The notes under the pieces were generated by a model that saw nothing but the letters and a program-made list of their open reading frames with translations, did no database searches and had not been told where the DNA came from. From NCBI GenBank assembly GCA_017453305.1, contig JAFTKJ010000048.1:1-35815 (forward strand): DNA of 35,815 nucleotides, in the 5' to 3' direction. The DNA comes from Clostridia bacterium (GTDB lineage Bacteria > Bacillota > Clostridia > Oscillospirales > CAG-272). The position numbers were made by a program, and so were the translations under genes. Shown here in pieces: positions 16,613-24,939 of the stretch. How positions within the stretch are numbered: the first letter of the stretch is position 1; each line of letters starts with the position of its first letter.

Positions 16613-17524
16613 ATGAAACGCAAGGTAGGAATTTCACTTTTTAATTTACAAACTATGTACGGTGACCGTCGCGCACTTGAAATTGCACATGAGATCGGTG
16701 CCGATGCGGTTGACTTTAATTTGTGTGATGCATATGATTACCGAAGAGCGGGAAATCTGTACGCAAAGAGTGAGGATGAGATCCGTGCATATTTTTCGGA
16801 TCTGCGTCGCTATGCTGCTTCCATGGGGCTTGAGATCTATCAGACCCATGGGCGCGGCACGGGCTTTAAAAATATTCCGGACGAGGATAATGCCTTGGTG
16901 GAAAATGCACGTCTGGATTGTATTGCCACGGCGGCTCTTGGTGCACGCTATTGTGTTTTGCATACCTGTTCCACGATTTTTCTTGATCTATCGGTTGGCA
17001 GTGCATTGATGCATCAGCTTAACGATGACATGTTCTTGCGCATCCTTCCGTATGCAGTGGAAAACGACGTTGTCATTGCAACCGAGACCTTTGGTGATGC
17101 CATCGGAAAAGGCTGCTGTGAATTCTTTGGGAATATGTCAGAGTTCTTTCCTGCTTACGAGCGCATTGCAGCACATAAGGAATTTGCCGATCATTTTTGC
17201 GTTTGCATGGATGTCGGACATACCAATAAGGCAACGCGCTTTAACAACAATCCGCGTCCTGAGGATGCAATTCGCCTGTTAGGATCTCGTATTCGCGTTT
17301 TGCATCTCCACGATAACGATACCATGACAGATCAGCATAAGATCCCGATGACGGGGTGTATCAATTGGAATGCTGTGATGGATGCCTTGGATGAGATTGG
17401 ATACGATGGAGTATATAATCTGGAGGTTGTCCTGACACATTTCGGTAAAGATTTTGCCATCGAAGAGGCGCGTTTTGCAGTACTTGTGATGAGGCAGATT
17501 CTAAAAACAAGATACGGTGCATAA
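16613..17524 (+). CDS. TIM-barrel sugar phosphate isomerase/epimerase-like protein
   Basis: A 303-residue xylose isomerase-like TIM-barrel protein (AP endonuclease 2 family). The metal-site residues of the family are all present: Glu in ATETFGD, Asp and His in CMDVGHTNKA, His in VLHLHDND, and Glu in YNLEVVLTHF. Substrate cannot be read from sequence. It lies 18 bases behind the ligase and shares its T-box, so a role linked to isoleucine supply is implied by context only. ATG 16613 follows a GAGGAGAGG site; an upstream in-frame TTG at 16598 overlaps it. No clear terminator follows; the next promoter starts 30 bases later. Confidence 0.85.
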   Translation: MKRKVGISLFNLQTMYGDRRALEIAHEIGADAVDFNLCDAYDYRRAGNLYAKSEDEIRAYFSDLRRYAASMGLEIYQTHGRGTGFKNIPDEDNALVENARLDCIATAALGARYCVLHTCSTIFLDLSVGSALMHQLNDDMFLRILPYAVENDVVIATETFGDAIGKGCCEFFGNMSEFFPAYERIAAHKEFADHFCVCMDVGHTNKATRFNNNPRPEDAIRLLGSRIRVLHLHDNDTMTDQHKIPMTGCINWNAVMDALDEIGYDGVYNLEVVLTHFGKDFAIEEARFAVLVMRQILKTRYGA

Positions 17525-17553
17525 TTTGCACGAAAAAAATCGAAAAAAACCTA

Positions 17554-17582
17554 TTGACAAAGTTCTAAAGATGTGATAAAAT
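17554..17582 (+). promoter_or_regulatory. SigA-type promoter of the Val T-box unit
   Basis: TTGACA (17554-17559), 17-base spacer, TAAAAT (17577-17582). It is laid out like the Ile promoter, with one -10 mismatch. Confidence 0.82.
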
Positions 17583-17589
17583 AGTACAT

Positions 17590-17869
17590 ATTCATAGAAA
17601 GGCGTTGACGAAAAGGATGCAAGCAGGCGAACCGTGCAGAGAGTTGGCGGTTGGTGCAAGCCAATGGGGAGCGTTTGTGTCTGTAGTTTCCGAGCCGAAG
17701 GGAAGAACAAGCTTGCGCTTCAGTAGACCCCTTCCGTGATTGCTGCGTTAATGCATAGGAGCTGTTTGGCTCCAAGAGAGGCGATTTAATTCGCAATTTG
17801 AGTGGTACCGCGGGTGTTTTCAATTGCACTCGTCTCAAGGTTATTTCACTTTGGGGCGAGTGCATTTTT
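17590..17869 (+). promoter_or_regulatory. T-box riboswitch, specifier GUA (valine)
   Basis: T-box sequence AATTTGAGTGGTACCGCG at 17795-17812, identical to the Ile leader; the UGGU bulge again fits an A73 tRNA such as tRNA-Val. Stem I base: GGC (17601-17603) with GCC (17693-17695) and GAAA with UUUC, flanking the K-turn; AGAGAG (17638-17643) and GGTTGGTGCAAGCC form the upper elements. Applying the same geometry gives specifier GTA at 17683-17685, followed by G. A 27-base block around the TGCGTTAATGCA element (17734-17760) is identical to 14181-14207 of the Ile leader, showing common descent. Uncharged tRNA-Val should turn the operon on. Confidence 0.87.
17826..17869 (+). terminator. Regulated terminator of the Val T-box
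   Basis: GCACTCGTCTCAA (17826-17838) pairs, with two G-U pairs, to TTGGGGCGAGTGC (17851-17863), followed by ATTTTTC. It competes with the UUGAG/CUCAA antiterminator. Confidence 0.87.
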
Positions 17870-17897
17870 CGTCCCGAGAAGAAACGGAGAGAAAAAA

Positions 17898-20186
17898 ATG
17901 AAACAAATGAGCGGACTGGATTTTAAGATCCTGGAAATGGCGGAGCGTATTCGCGAGCTTCGTGAGATCACCCGTTACACCCCCGAGGAAATGGCCTCTA
18001 AAACCGACGTGTCGGTTGAGGAATATATGGCTTGTGAGAACGGGCAGAGTGATTTGAACTTTGCATTTATTTATCGTTGCGCGTTGGCGTTTGGCGTCAA
18101 CGTTACCGATATTATCGACGGTGTCAGCCCGACCTTGAAATCTTATACCGTTACGCGCAGCGGCGCTGGACAGCGCATTGAGCAGGCACACGGTATGACC
18201 TATTACAACCTTGCGCACGCCTTTCAAAACCGTATTGCCGAGCCGTTGTACGTTCGTAGCGGATACAGTGAGGAGGCACAGCATAGGGATATTGAACTGA
18301 CTACGCACGCAGGTCAGGAATGCGATATTGTTATTTCCGGACATCTGATGGTGCAGGTTGGCTCTCACAAGGAAGTCCTGCGTCCCGGCGACAGCATTTA
18401 TTACGATAGTAGCACGCCTCACGGTATGATCGCGGTGGATGGGCAGGATTGTGAATTCTACGCAATCGTCCTCAATCCTACGGGTGAGCCGATTCCCGAA
18501 TTGATGCCCACAAAGCTGGTGCAGGGAAGACCTACCCTACAAAAGGATACCAAGGAGCGCATTTACCAAAAGTTTATCGACGTTGAGGAAAACGAAAACG
18601 GCACTCCTACCTCCATTCAATTTAAAAATACCGAGCATTTCAACTTTGCTTTCGATCTTGTGGACGCACTTGCGGAAAAAGAACCGAACAAGCTTGCAAT
18701 GCTTCACATTTCCAATGACAAAACCGAGCGTCGCTTTACCTTCAAGGATATCAAAAAGGCTTCCGCGCAATGCGCAAACTACTTCAAGTCTCTTGGAATC
18801 AAGAGAGGCGACCGTGTCATGCTGGTGCTTAAGCGCCACTATCAGTTCTGGTTTGCAATGCTGGGACTGAATAAGCTTGGTGCCATTGCAATTCCTGCAC
18901 CTAATCAGCTCCAGGAGCACGATTTTGAGTATCGTTTTCAAGCGGCCGGGGTTAGTGCTATTCTTTGCACCGCAGATGGCGACACCGCACACCAGGTAGA
19001 GCTTGCGGCGAAAAAATGCCCTGAACTAAAGCACTTTATGCTGGTAGGCGGAGAGCGCGAGGGCTGGCGTAGCTTTAACGAAGAGTATACGCTTTACAGC
19101 TCTCATTACAATCGTACCGAGGATGCGCCCGGAGGAGATGACTTGATGCTGATGTTCTTTACGTCCGGCACTACGGGGTATCCAAAGATCGCTGCACATA
19201 ATTACAAATATGCACTCGGTCATTTCCACACCGCAAAGTATTGGCACAGTGCCGATCCTAACGGCTTGCATTTTACCATTTCCGATACCGGTTGGGCTAA
19301 GGCGATGTGGGGCAAGCTCTATGGTCAATGGTTGTGTGAGGCGGCGACCTTCGTTTACGACTTCGATCGTTTTGACGCAGCGGAAATTCTTCCGATGTTT
19401 GCAAAATACAACATTACGACCTTCTGCGCACCTCCTACCATGCTGCGCATGATGATCAAGCAGGACATTTCCAAATACGATCTTTCTTCCGTCAAGCATA
19501 TGACAACGGCAGGCGAAGCGCTCAACCCCGAGGTCTATCGTCAGTTTGAAAAGGCAACCGGCTTGCAGATTCTGGAAGGCTTTGGTCAGACTGAGAGCAC
19601 CATGATCATCGGCAACATGATCGGTGCGTCGCATAAGATTGGATCCATGGGTAAGCCTGCACCAATTTACGACGTGTCTCTTGTTGACGCCAATGGGGAT
19701 CCCGTCGACGTAGGTGAAACGGGCGAGATCGTGGTCAACGTTCAAAACGGTGCACCGTGCGGACTCTTTACCGGTTACTATCGCGACGCCGAAAAGACCG
19801 CAGAAGTATGGCACGACGGCTACTATCATACGGGTGACCTTGCATGGAAGGATGAGGATGGCTTCTATTGGTACGTGGGACGTGCCGACGACGTCATCAA
19901 GTCCTCCGGCTATCGCATCGGTCCCTTTGAGATCGAGAGTGTGATCATGGAGCTGCCTTACGTGCTGGAGTGTGGTGTATCCGCCGCTCCCGACGAGGTA
20001 AGAGGACAGATCGTCAAGGCATCCATCGTTCTGACCAAGGATACCGAGCCTACGGATGAGCTCAAAAAAGAAATTCAGAATTACGTCAAGGAGCATACCG
20101 CTCCCTACAAATATCCGCGTCTTGTGGTGTTCAGAGATGAGCTTCCCAAAACGACCAGCGGAAAAATTCAGAGGAATAAATTATGA
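17898..20186 (+). CDS. XRE-cupin-acyl-CoA ligase fusion, Val unit
   Basis: A 762-residue paralogue of the protein at 14327 with the same order: XRE helix-turn-helix (about 12-70; MAERIRELREITRYTPEEMA, VSVEEYMACENG), cupin (HAGQECDIVISGHLMVQV, GDSIYYDSSTPHGM), then the ANL ligase (FFTSGTTGYPK, GFGQTES, YHTGDLAWKDEDGFYWYVGR, and the lysine in PKTTSGKIQRNKL). The last 150 residues are almost identical to the Ile copy, while the XRE and cupin parts differ more, so substrate or ligand recognition may have diverged. By its Val T-box it probably activates isobutyrate; this is inference. ATG 17898 lies behind GGAGA; the frame stays open upstream into the terminator, which cannot be coding. Confidence 0.85.
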   Translation: MKQMSGLDFKILEMAERIRELREITRYTPEEMASKTDVSVEEYMACENGQSDLNFAFIYRCALAFGVNVTDIIDGVSPTLKSYTVTRSGAGQRIEQAHGMTYYNLAHAFQNRIAEPLYVRSGYSEEAQHRDIELTTHAGQECDIVISGHLMVQVGSHKEVLRPGDSIYYDSSTPHGMIAVDGQDCEFYAIVLNPTGEPIPELMPTKLVQGRPTLQKDTKERIYQKFIDVEENENGTPTSIQFKNTEHFNFAFDLVDALAEKEPNKLAMLHISNDKTERRFTFKDIKKASAQCANYFKSLGIKRGDRVMLVLKRHYQFWFAMLGLNKLGAIAIPAPNQLQEHDFEYRFQAAGVSAILCTADGDTAHQVELAAKKCPELKHFMLVGGEREGWRSFNEEYTLYSSHYNRTEDAPGGDDLMLMFFTSGTTGYPKIAAHNYKYALGHFHTAKYWHSADPNGLHFTISDTGWAKAMWGKLYGQWLCEAATFVYDFDRFDAAEILPMFAKYNITTFCAPPTMLRMMIKQDISKYDLSSVKHMTTAGEALNPEVYRQFEKATGLQILEGFGQTESTMIIGNMIGASHKIGSMGKPAPIYDVSLVDANGDPVDVGETGEIVVNVQNGAPCGLFTGYYRDAEKTAEVWHDGYYHTGDLAWKDEDGFYWYVGRADDVIKSSGYRIGPFEIESVIMELPYVLECGVSAAPDEVRGQIVKASIVLTKDTEPTDELKKEIQNYVKEHTAPYKYPRLVVFRDELPKTTSGKIQRNKL

Positions 20187-20845
20187 TAAACAAACGTGTT
20201 TTGTTGCTGTGCGGTCATTACGGAAGCGGCAAAACCAACATTGCGGTCAATCTTGCATTTCGGTTAAAGGAAGAATATCCAACCGTTACGATTGCTGACC
20301 TTGACATTGTCAATCCTTACTTTCGCAGTAAGGATAGTGCCAAGGAGCTTGAGGCAGCGGGAATTCGCTTGATCTGTTCCAATTACGCCAACAGCAACGT
20401 TGATATTCCCGCACTCCCACCCGATCTCTACGCCCTGACAGACGACCGCCGCATGCGTGCGGTGATCGACGTTGGCGGTGATGATCGCGGTGCGCTGGTG
20501 CTTGGTCGTATTGCTCCGGCTCTCCTGGAGGAGAACGACTACGAGATGCTGATGGTCATCAATTGCTACCGCCCCCTGACGCGTGATGCCGCATCCACCA
20601 TTGAGGTGATGCGAGAGATTGAGGTCGCAGGCGGAGTGCGCTTTACGGGATTGGTTAACAACTCTAATCTTGGTACCGAAACAACGCCCGAGGACGTGCT
20701 TGCCTCCGTACCGTATGCCAATGAGGTTTCCGCGCTTTGCGGTTTGCCTCTTGTTATGACAACAGCAGAGAAGGAAATTGCGGCAAAGCTTGAAGGAAAG
20801 ATATCCAACCTGCTTCCATTAGACCTGCAAAAGAAGATTCAATGA
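20183..20845 (+). CDS. P-loop ATPase (MinD/ParA/CobQ-like), role unknown
   Basis: A 220-residue soluble P-loop protein. Walker A CGHYGSGKTNIAVNLA (about 10-25), a switch-type TIADLDIVNPYFRSKD, and the second motif RAVIDVGGDDRGALVLGR. The fold resembles SIMIBI-class ATPases (MinD, CooC, CobQ), but the deviant 'signature lysine' position means it is not a plain ParA. Its ATG overlaps the ligase stop (ATGA) and the ferredoxin/VOR genes follow, so it could help metallocentre or complex assembly as CooC does for CO dehydrogenase. That role is a guess from position. Confidence 0.75.
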   Translation: MINKRVLLLCGHYGSGKTNIAVNLAFRLKEEYPTVTIADLDIVNPYFRSKDSAKELEAAGIRLICSNYANSNVDIPALPPDLYALTDDRRMRAVIDVGGDDRGALVLGRIAPALLEENDYEMLMVINCYRPLTRDAASTIEVMREIEVAGGVRFTGLVNNSNLGTETTPEDVLASVPYANEVSALCGLPLVMTTAEKEIAAKLEGKISNLLPLDLQKKIQ

Positions 20846-20888
20846 TATTTCGCAGACCTCGTCTGCAGTAATAAAGGAGTACATAAAC

Positions 20889-21095
20889 ATGGCAAAATTA
20901 ACATTTAAGACCGACAATTGTAAGGGTTGCGGACTGTGTGTGGACGCTTGCCCTAAAAAGGTGCTTCGTTTGGCACCTGATAAGATCAACAAAAAGGGAC
21001 ATCACCCCGTAGAGGCTGAAAAGCCCGAGGCTTGTATCGGTTGTGCATTCTGCGCAACCATGTGTCCCGATTGCATTATCACAGTGGAAAGGTGA
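20889..21095 (+). CDS. vorD: 4Fe-4S ferredoxin subunit of 2-oxoacid:ferredoxin oxidoreductase (VorD-like)
   Basis: A 68-residue protein with two 4Fe-4S binding motifs: CKGCGLCVDACPKK (about 14-27) and CIGCAFCATMCPDC (about 47-60). This is the small delta subunit or domain that passes electrons between the thiamine enzyme and free ferredoxin. It precedes alpha, beta and gamma subunits, which is a usual order for VOR/KOR-type complexes. An AAAGGAG site lies before ATG 20889. Confidence 0.88.
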   Translation: MAKLTFKTDNCKGCGLCVDACPKKVLRLAPDKINKKGHHPVEAEKPEACIGCAFCATMCPDCIITVER

Positions 21096-21103
21096 GTAGA
21101 ACA

Positions 21104-22174
21104 ATGGCAGAGAAAGTATTGATGAAGGGTAATGAGGCGATCGCCGAGGCGGCGCTTCATGCCGGATGCAGACATTATTTTGGATATCCGATCACTCCCC
21201 AGACCGAAATTGCCGCTTACATGGCAAAAAGAATGCCCAAGATTGGTGGTACGTTCTTGCAGGCAGAGAGTGAGATCGCGGCAATCAATATGGTTTACGG
21301 TGTGGCTTCTGCCGGTTACCGTGTCATGACCTCCTCCTCCAGCCCCGGAATCTCGCTTAAGAGCGAGGGACTGTCTTATCTGGCAGGAGCGGATCTTCCG
21401 TCCCTCGTTGTCAACGTACAACGCGGAGGTCCCGGACTTGGCGGCATTCAGCCCAGCCAATCTGACTATTTCCAGGCTACCAAGGGTGGCGGACATGGTG
21501 ACTTCCGTATGATCGTTCTTGCTCCCGCATCCGTGCAGGAAATGGCGGAATTGACCGTCAAGGGCTTTGAGCTTGCCGATACCTATCGCATGACTGCGAT
21601 GATTTTGGCAGACGGTACCATGGGACAGATGATGGAGCCCGTATCTTTGGATGCACTTGAGGTCAAGCCCGCGCCCGAAAAGCCTTGGGCTACCACGGGC
21701 ACGAAGCTGCAGCGTCCTCATAACATTGTAAACTCGCTCTCTCTTATTCCCGAGGAGCTGGAGAAATTCAACTTCGCACGCTATGAGCGCTATCGCACCA
21801 TTGAGGAAAAGGAAGCCATGTGGGAGGAGTACATGATGGAGGATGCAGAGATCTGCATTGCCGCATTCGGTATTGCCGCTCGTGTTTCCAAGAATGCAAT
21901 CAACGAAGCGAGAAAGCAGGGAATTAAGGTTGGTATGATCCGTCCCATCACGCTCTGGCCCTTCCCGAAGGATGCCTTCCGCCGTGCGGCAGATCAGGTC
22001 AATTCCTTCATTTCCGTGGAGCTTTCTATGGGTCAGATGATTGAGGACGTGCGCCTTGCTTCCGAGTGCCGCAAGCCCGTAACGCTTTGCAACCGCGCAG
22101 GTGGTATGATCCCGTCTCCGGATCAGGTATTGGAGGCAATCAAAAACGCAGCGAAAAACGGAGGTGCTAACTAA
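21104..22174 (+). CDS. vorB: 2-oxoacid:ferredoxin oxidoreductase alpha subunit (VorB-like)
   Basis: A 356-residue alpha subunit of the pyruvate:ferredoxin oxidoreductase superfamily. It begins KVLMKGNEAIAEAALHAG with the conserved FGYPITPQTEIAAYMAK, then MTSSSSPGISLKSEGLSYLAG and QRGGPGLGGIQPSQSDYFQA, which are typical of branched-chain (VOR) and 2-oxoglutarate (KOR) types. With the beta and gamma subunits it interconverts 2-oxoacids and acyl-CoA plus CO2 using ferredoxin. ATG 21104 is chosen; the frame extends upstream through the ferredoxin gene in another phase. The gene runs into the beta subunit with a one-base overlap. Confidence 0.92.
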   Translation: MAEKVLMKGNEAIAEAALHAGCRHYFGYPITPQTEIAAYMAKRMPKIGGTFLQAESEIAAINMVYGVASAGYRVMTSSSSPGISLKSEGLSYLAGADLPSLVVNVQRGGPGLGGIQPSQSDYFQATKGGGHGDFRMIVLAPASVQEMAELTVKGFELADTYRMTAMILADGTMGQMMEPVSLDALEVKPAPEKPWATTGTKLQRPHNIVNSLSLIPEELEKFNFARYERYRTIEEKEAMWEEYMMEDAEICIAAFGIAARVSKNAINEARKQGIKVGMIRPITLWPFPKDAFRRAADQVNSFISVELSMGQMIEDVRLASECRKPVTLCNRAGGMIPSPDQVLEAIKNAAKNGGAN

Positions 22175-22932
22175 TGGTAGTATTTGAAAAACCGCATGCA
22201 TTGGCAGACGTGCCTCTGCATTATTGCCCCGGCTGTACCCACGGTATCGTTCACCGCTTGGTTGCCGAGGTCATTGACGAATTGGGCATCGAGGGAAGAA
22301 CCATTGGCGTTGCTCCCGTTGGATGCTCGGTTATGGCTTACAATTATTTTAACTGTGATATGATCGAAGCGGCACACGGACGTGCTCCAGCCGTTGCAAC
22401 CGGCGTTAAGCGCGCAAACCCCGAGGAGCACATCGTCTTTACCTACCAGGGTGACGGTGACCTTGCCTCCATCGGTATGGCAGAGACGGTACACGCTGCC
22501 GCAAGAAACGAAAATATCACCATTATCTTTATCAACAATGCGATCTACGGCATGACGGGCGGTCAGATGGCGCCCACGTCGCTCCCCGGACAGGTCACCC
22601 AAACCTCTCCTTACGGTCGTGACGTCAAGGCCTGCGGTTATCCGATCCGCGTTTGCGAAATGCTTTCTGAGCTGGAAGGCCCCGAGTACCTCGCACGCGT
22701 GACCGTGAATAACGTTAAGAACGTAAACAACGCGAAAAAGGCGATCAAAAAGGCGTTCCAAAATCAAATTGAGGGCAAGGGCTTTTCCTTGGTAGAGGTG
22801 CTTTCCACCTGTCCTACCAACTGGGGTATGACTCCGCAGAAGGCTCTGCAATGGATCGATGAAAAAATGATCCCGTATTATCCTTTGGGTGTTTATAAAG
22901 ATAGAAGCGCAAAGGAGGAGTCGGCACAATGA
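22174..22932 (+). CDS. vorA: 2-oxoacid:ferredoxin oxidoreductase beta subunit, TPP-binding (VorA-like)
   Basis: A 252-residue thiamine diphosphate-binding subunit. It has the N-terminal YCPGCTHGIVHRLVAEV motif, the TPP/Mg motif YQGDGDLASIGMAE...NN (about 88-125) and IYGMTGGQMAPTS. The single CPGC motif and separate ferredoxin subunit fit the four-subunit VOR/KOR type. Substrate cannot be proved by sequence; the BCAA aminotransferase and Val T-box in the same unit point to 2-oxoisovalerate and related branched-chain acids. It overlaps the gamma subunit start by four bases. Confidence 0.92.
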   Translation: MVVFEKPHALADVPLHYCPGCTHGIVHRLVAEVIDELGIEGRTIGVAPVGCSVMAYNYFNCDMIEAAHGRAPAVATGVKRANPEEHIVFTYQGDGDLASIGMAETVHAAARNENITIIFINNAIYGMTGGQMAPTSLPGQVTQTSPYGRDVKACGYPIRVCEMLSELEGPEYLARVTVNNVKNVNNAKKAIKKAFQNQIEGKGFSLVEVLSTCPTNWGMTPQKALQWIDEKMIPYYPLGVYKDRSAKEESAQ

Positions 22933-23462
22933 GCACAAAGCAAATGTTATTTTCCGGCTTTGGCGGACAGGGAATTCTGTTTGCCGGAAAGTTTATCGCT
23001 TATAAGGGATTGATGGAGGAAAAGCAGGTCAGCTGGTTGCCTTCCTACGGTCCCGAGATGCGCGGCGGTACTGCAAGCTGCAGTATCATTGTCAGCGATG
23101 AGCCCGTAGGCTCTCCCATTGTTTCCAATCCCGACGTTCTGGTTGCTATGAACCTGCCTTCCTTGGATAAGTTTGAGGCTACCGTTGCACCGGGCGGCAT
23201 GATCTTTGCAGATTCCACACTGATCGAGCGCAAGGTAGAGCGCACCGACCTCAAGGTGTTCTACATTCCCGCAACACAGCTTGCAAGTGAGAATGGAATG
23301 GCAACGCTCGCCAATATGATCATTGTAGGAAAGATCCTCAAGGAGCTTGGCGAATACGACGAAGAAAAGATCACAGATGCTTTGAAGAAGGTCATTTCCG
23401 CAAAGCGTGCCGATATGTTGGAAACAAATCTTAAGGCAATGCGCATTGGCGCAGAGAACTGA
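22929..23462 (+). CDS. vorC: 2-oxoacid:ferredoxin oxidoreductase gamma subunit (VorC-like)
   Basis: A 177-residue gamma subunit. Signature FSGFGGQGILFAGK (about 8-21), then VSWLPSYGPEMRGGTASC, both typical for the family. It completes the alpha-beta-gamma-delta complex encoded in this unit. The start overlaps the beta stop (ATGA) behind AAAGGAGG. Confidence 0.92.
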   Translation: MSTKQMLFSGFGGQGILFAGKFIAYKGLMEEKQVSWLPSYGPEMRGGTASCSIIVSDEPVGSPIVSNPDVLVAMNLPSLDKFEATVAPGGMIFADSTLIERKVERTDLKVFYIPATQLASENGMATLANMIIVGKILKELGEYDEEKITDALKKVISAKRADMLETNLKAMRIGAEN

Positions 23463-23489
23463 TTTTTATCAGTAAAAAGGAGAAATACC

Positions 23490-24563
23490 ATGTTGAATAT
23501 TTCGATTACGAAAACCACCAGCCCGAAGGAAAAGCCCGACAGCGCAACCCTGGGCTTTGGTAAAAAGTTTACCGATCACATGCTGATCGTGGATTATTCT
23601 CACGAAAAGGGCTGGTACAATGCCAGAATTATTCCGTTTGCAAACCTTTCCTTGCATCCCGCGTCCACCGTATTGCACTATGGCTCCGAGATCTTTGAGG
23701 GTATGAAGGCATATCGCCGCGCCGACGGAAAGGTTCAGCTTTTCCGCCCTTTGGAGAACATTCGCCGCATGAACAACTCCGCAGAGCGCTTGTGCTTGCC
23801 GCAGATGCCCGAGGAGGATATGTTGCAGGCACTCCTGACCTTTGTGGAGTTGGAGCAGGATTGGACACCCTCCGCACCCGGAACCTCTCTTTATCTGCGT
23901 CCGTTCCTCTTTGGTAACGACGAAACGCTCGGCGTACACGCAGTACATAACGCAACCTTTGTCATTATTGCATCTCCCGTAGGAAGCTACTATGCAGAGG
24001 GCATCAATCCCGTTAAGATCATGATCGAGGACGAGGACGTTCGCGCGGTCAGAGGCGGTACGGGCTACGCAAAGTGCGGCGGTAACTATGCCGCAAGTAA
24101 CCGCGCAGGGGAAAGAGCCGCGCAAAAGGGCTATTCTCAGGTTCTTTGGCTTGACGGCGTGGAGCGCAAATATATCGAAGAAGTTGGCGCTATGAACGTT
24201 ATGTTCAAGATCAACGGAGAGATCATCACGCCTATGCTTTCCGGATCGATCCTTCCCGGTATCACGCGCAAATCCTGCATTGAGGTTCTCAAAGCAAAGG
24301 GCTACAACGTCACCGAGCGCTTGCTCAGCATCGACGAGCTTTCCAACGCGATGGAAAACGGAACCTTGGAGGAGGCTTGGGGTTGCGGAACCGCTGCCGT
24401 CATTTCTCCCATTGGCGAGTTCTGCTACAAGGACGTTCGCTATACCGTAAACAACGGTGAGATCGGAAAAGTATCCCAGGAGCTTTACGATACCTTGACA
24501 GGAATTCAATGGGGCAAGATCGAGGATACCTACGGCTGGACTTATCTGATTGAAAATAATTGA
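23490..24563 (+). CDS. ilvE: Branched-chain amino acid aminotransferase
   Basis: A 357-residue fold-type IV PLP enzyme that makes Val, Ile and Leu from their 2-oxoacids with glutamate. Motifs: EIFEGMKAYRRADGKVQLFRP (67-87), the PLP lysine Lys195 in TGYAKCGGNYAAS, and YIEEVGAMNVMFKI. Length matches the larger Gram-positive/eukaryote-like BCAT group. Its place at the end of the Val T-box unit, right behind VOR, gives the last step of the proposed acid-to-amino-acid route. The Leu promoter starts 18 bases after its stop, with no strong terminator between them, so read-through into the Leu leader is possible. Confidence 0.94.
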   Translation: MLNISITKTTSPKEKPDSATLGFGKKFTDHMLIVDYSHEKGWYNARIIPFANLSLHPASTVLHYGSEIFEGMKAYRRADGKVQLFRPLENIRRMNNSAERLCLPQMPEEDMLQALLTFVELEQDWTPSAPGTSLYLRPFLFGNDETLGVHAVHNATFVIIASPVGSYYAEGINPVKIMIEDEDVRAVRGGTGYAKCGGNYAASNRAGERAAQKGYSQVLWLDGVERKYIEEVGAMNVMFKINGEIITPMLSGSILPGITRKSCIEVLKAKGYNVTERLLSIDELSNAMENGTLEEAWGCGTAAVISPIGEFCYKDVRYTVNNGEIGKVSQELYDTLTGIQWGKIEDTYGWTYLIENN

Positions 24564-24581
24564 AAAAATTTTCAAAAGCTC

Positions 24582-24610
24582 TTGACAAATAAACAAACAA
24601 GTGGTATAAT
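24582..24610 (+). promoter_or_regulatory. SigA-type promoter of the Leu T-box unit
   Basis: TTGACA (24582-24587), 17-base spacer, TATAAT (24605-24610): full consensus, directly behind ilvE. Confidence 0.88.
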
Positions 24611-24616
24611 AAAGCA

Positions 24617-24895
24617 TATTTTTTGAAATGCGTTGAGGGAATTATTTCTTTTTGACACTCTTTTCAGAGAAGCGGCGGTCGGTGCGAGCCGTAAAAGAGA
24701 AAAAGGAAAGTCTCATTCCGGAGCAGGATCGCAGAACCCAATCGGTAGTAAGCGGTCACGGCATGCACCGTTATCAGGGCAAGGGACTTGATGGAGTCCT
24801 ATGAGGTGACCGATTTGATATCGGTAACCGGGGTGGTACCGCGAATGTTGTCATTCGTCCCCGAGGCAGAGTTTACACTGCCTCGGGGATTTTTG
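24617..24895 (+). promoter_or_regulatory. T-box riboswitch, specifier CUC (leucine)
   Basis: T-box sequence AACCGGGGTGGTACCGCG at 24826-24843; UGGU bulge again fits A73. Stem I base: TGC with GCA and GGAA with UUCC around a K-turn of the GTTGAG type; the GGTCGGTGCGAGCC apical element lies near 24677-24690. With the same geometry as the other two leaders (specifier, purine, four-base stem strand, then GGAGCA) the specifier is CTC at 24712-24714, the codon also used by Bacillus leu leaders. The stem III region differs from the Ile and Val leaders, so this T-box was not derived from the same recent duplication. Confidence 0.87.
24859..24895 (+). terminator. Regulated terminator of the Leu T-box
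   Basis: CCCCGAGGCAG (24859-24869) pairs perfectly with CTGCCTCGGGG (24878-24888), followed by ATTTTTG. Confidence 0.9.
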
Positions 24896-24939
24896 TATGT
24901 ATACGAGGCAGAATTTTTTCAAATGAGGAGAACACTATC

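Noticed and set aside
17802-17897. In-frame N-terminal extension of the Val-unit ligase
   Set aside because: The extension would run through the T-box and terminator; the start at 17898 has a ribosome-binding site and matches the paralogue.
17898-20186. Annotation as stand-alone transcriptional regulator
   Set aside because: The HTH and cupin account for only the first quarter; a complete ligase with catalytic lysine follows in the same frame.
21002-22201. 399-codon minus-strand frame opposite the VOR alpha gene
   Set aside because: Shadow of a well-recognised gene; similar long minus-strand frames at 23469-24617, 25090-26394 and 27981-29291 were dismissed for the same reason.
20889-23462. 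Catabolic 2-oxoacid oxidation as the main role of the VOR genes
   Set aside because: Possible in vitro direction, but a Val T-box induces on starvation and would make catabolic use self-defeating; kept only as an alternative.
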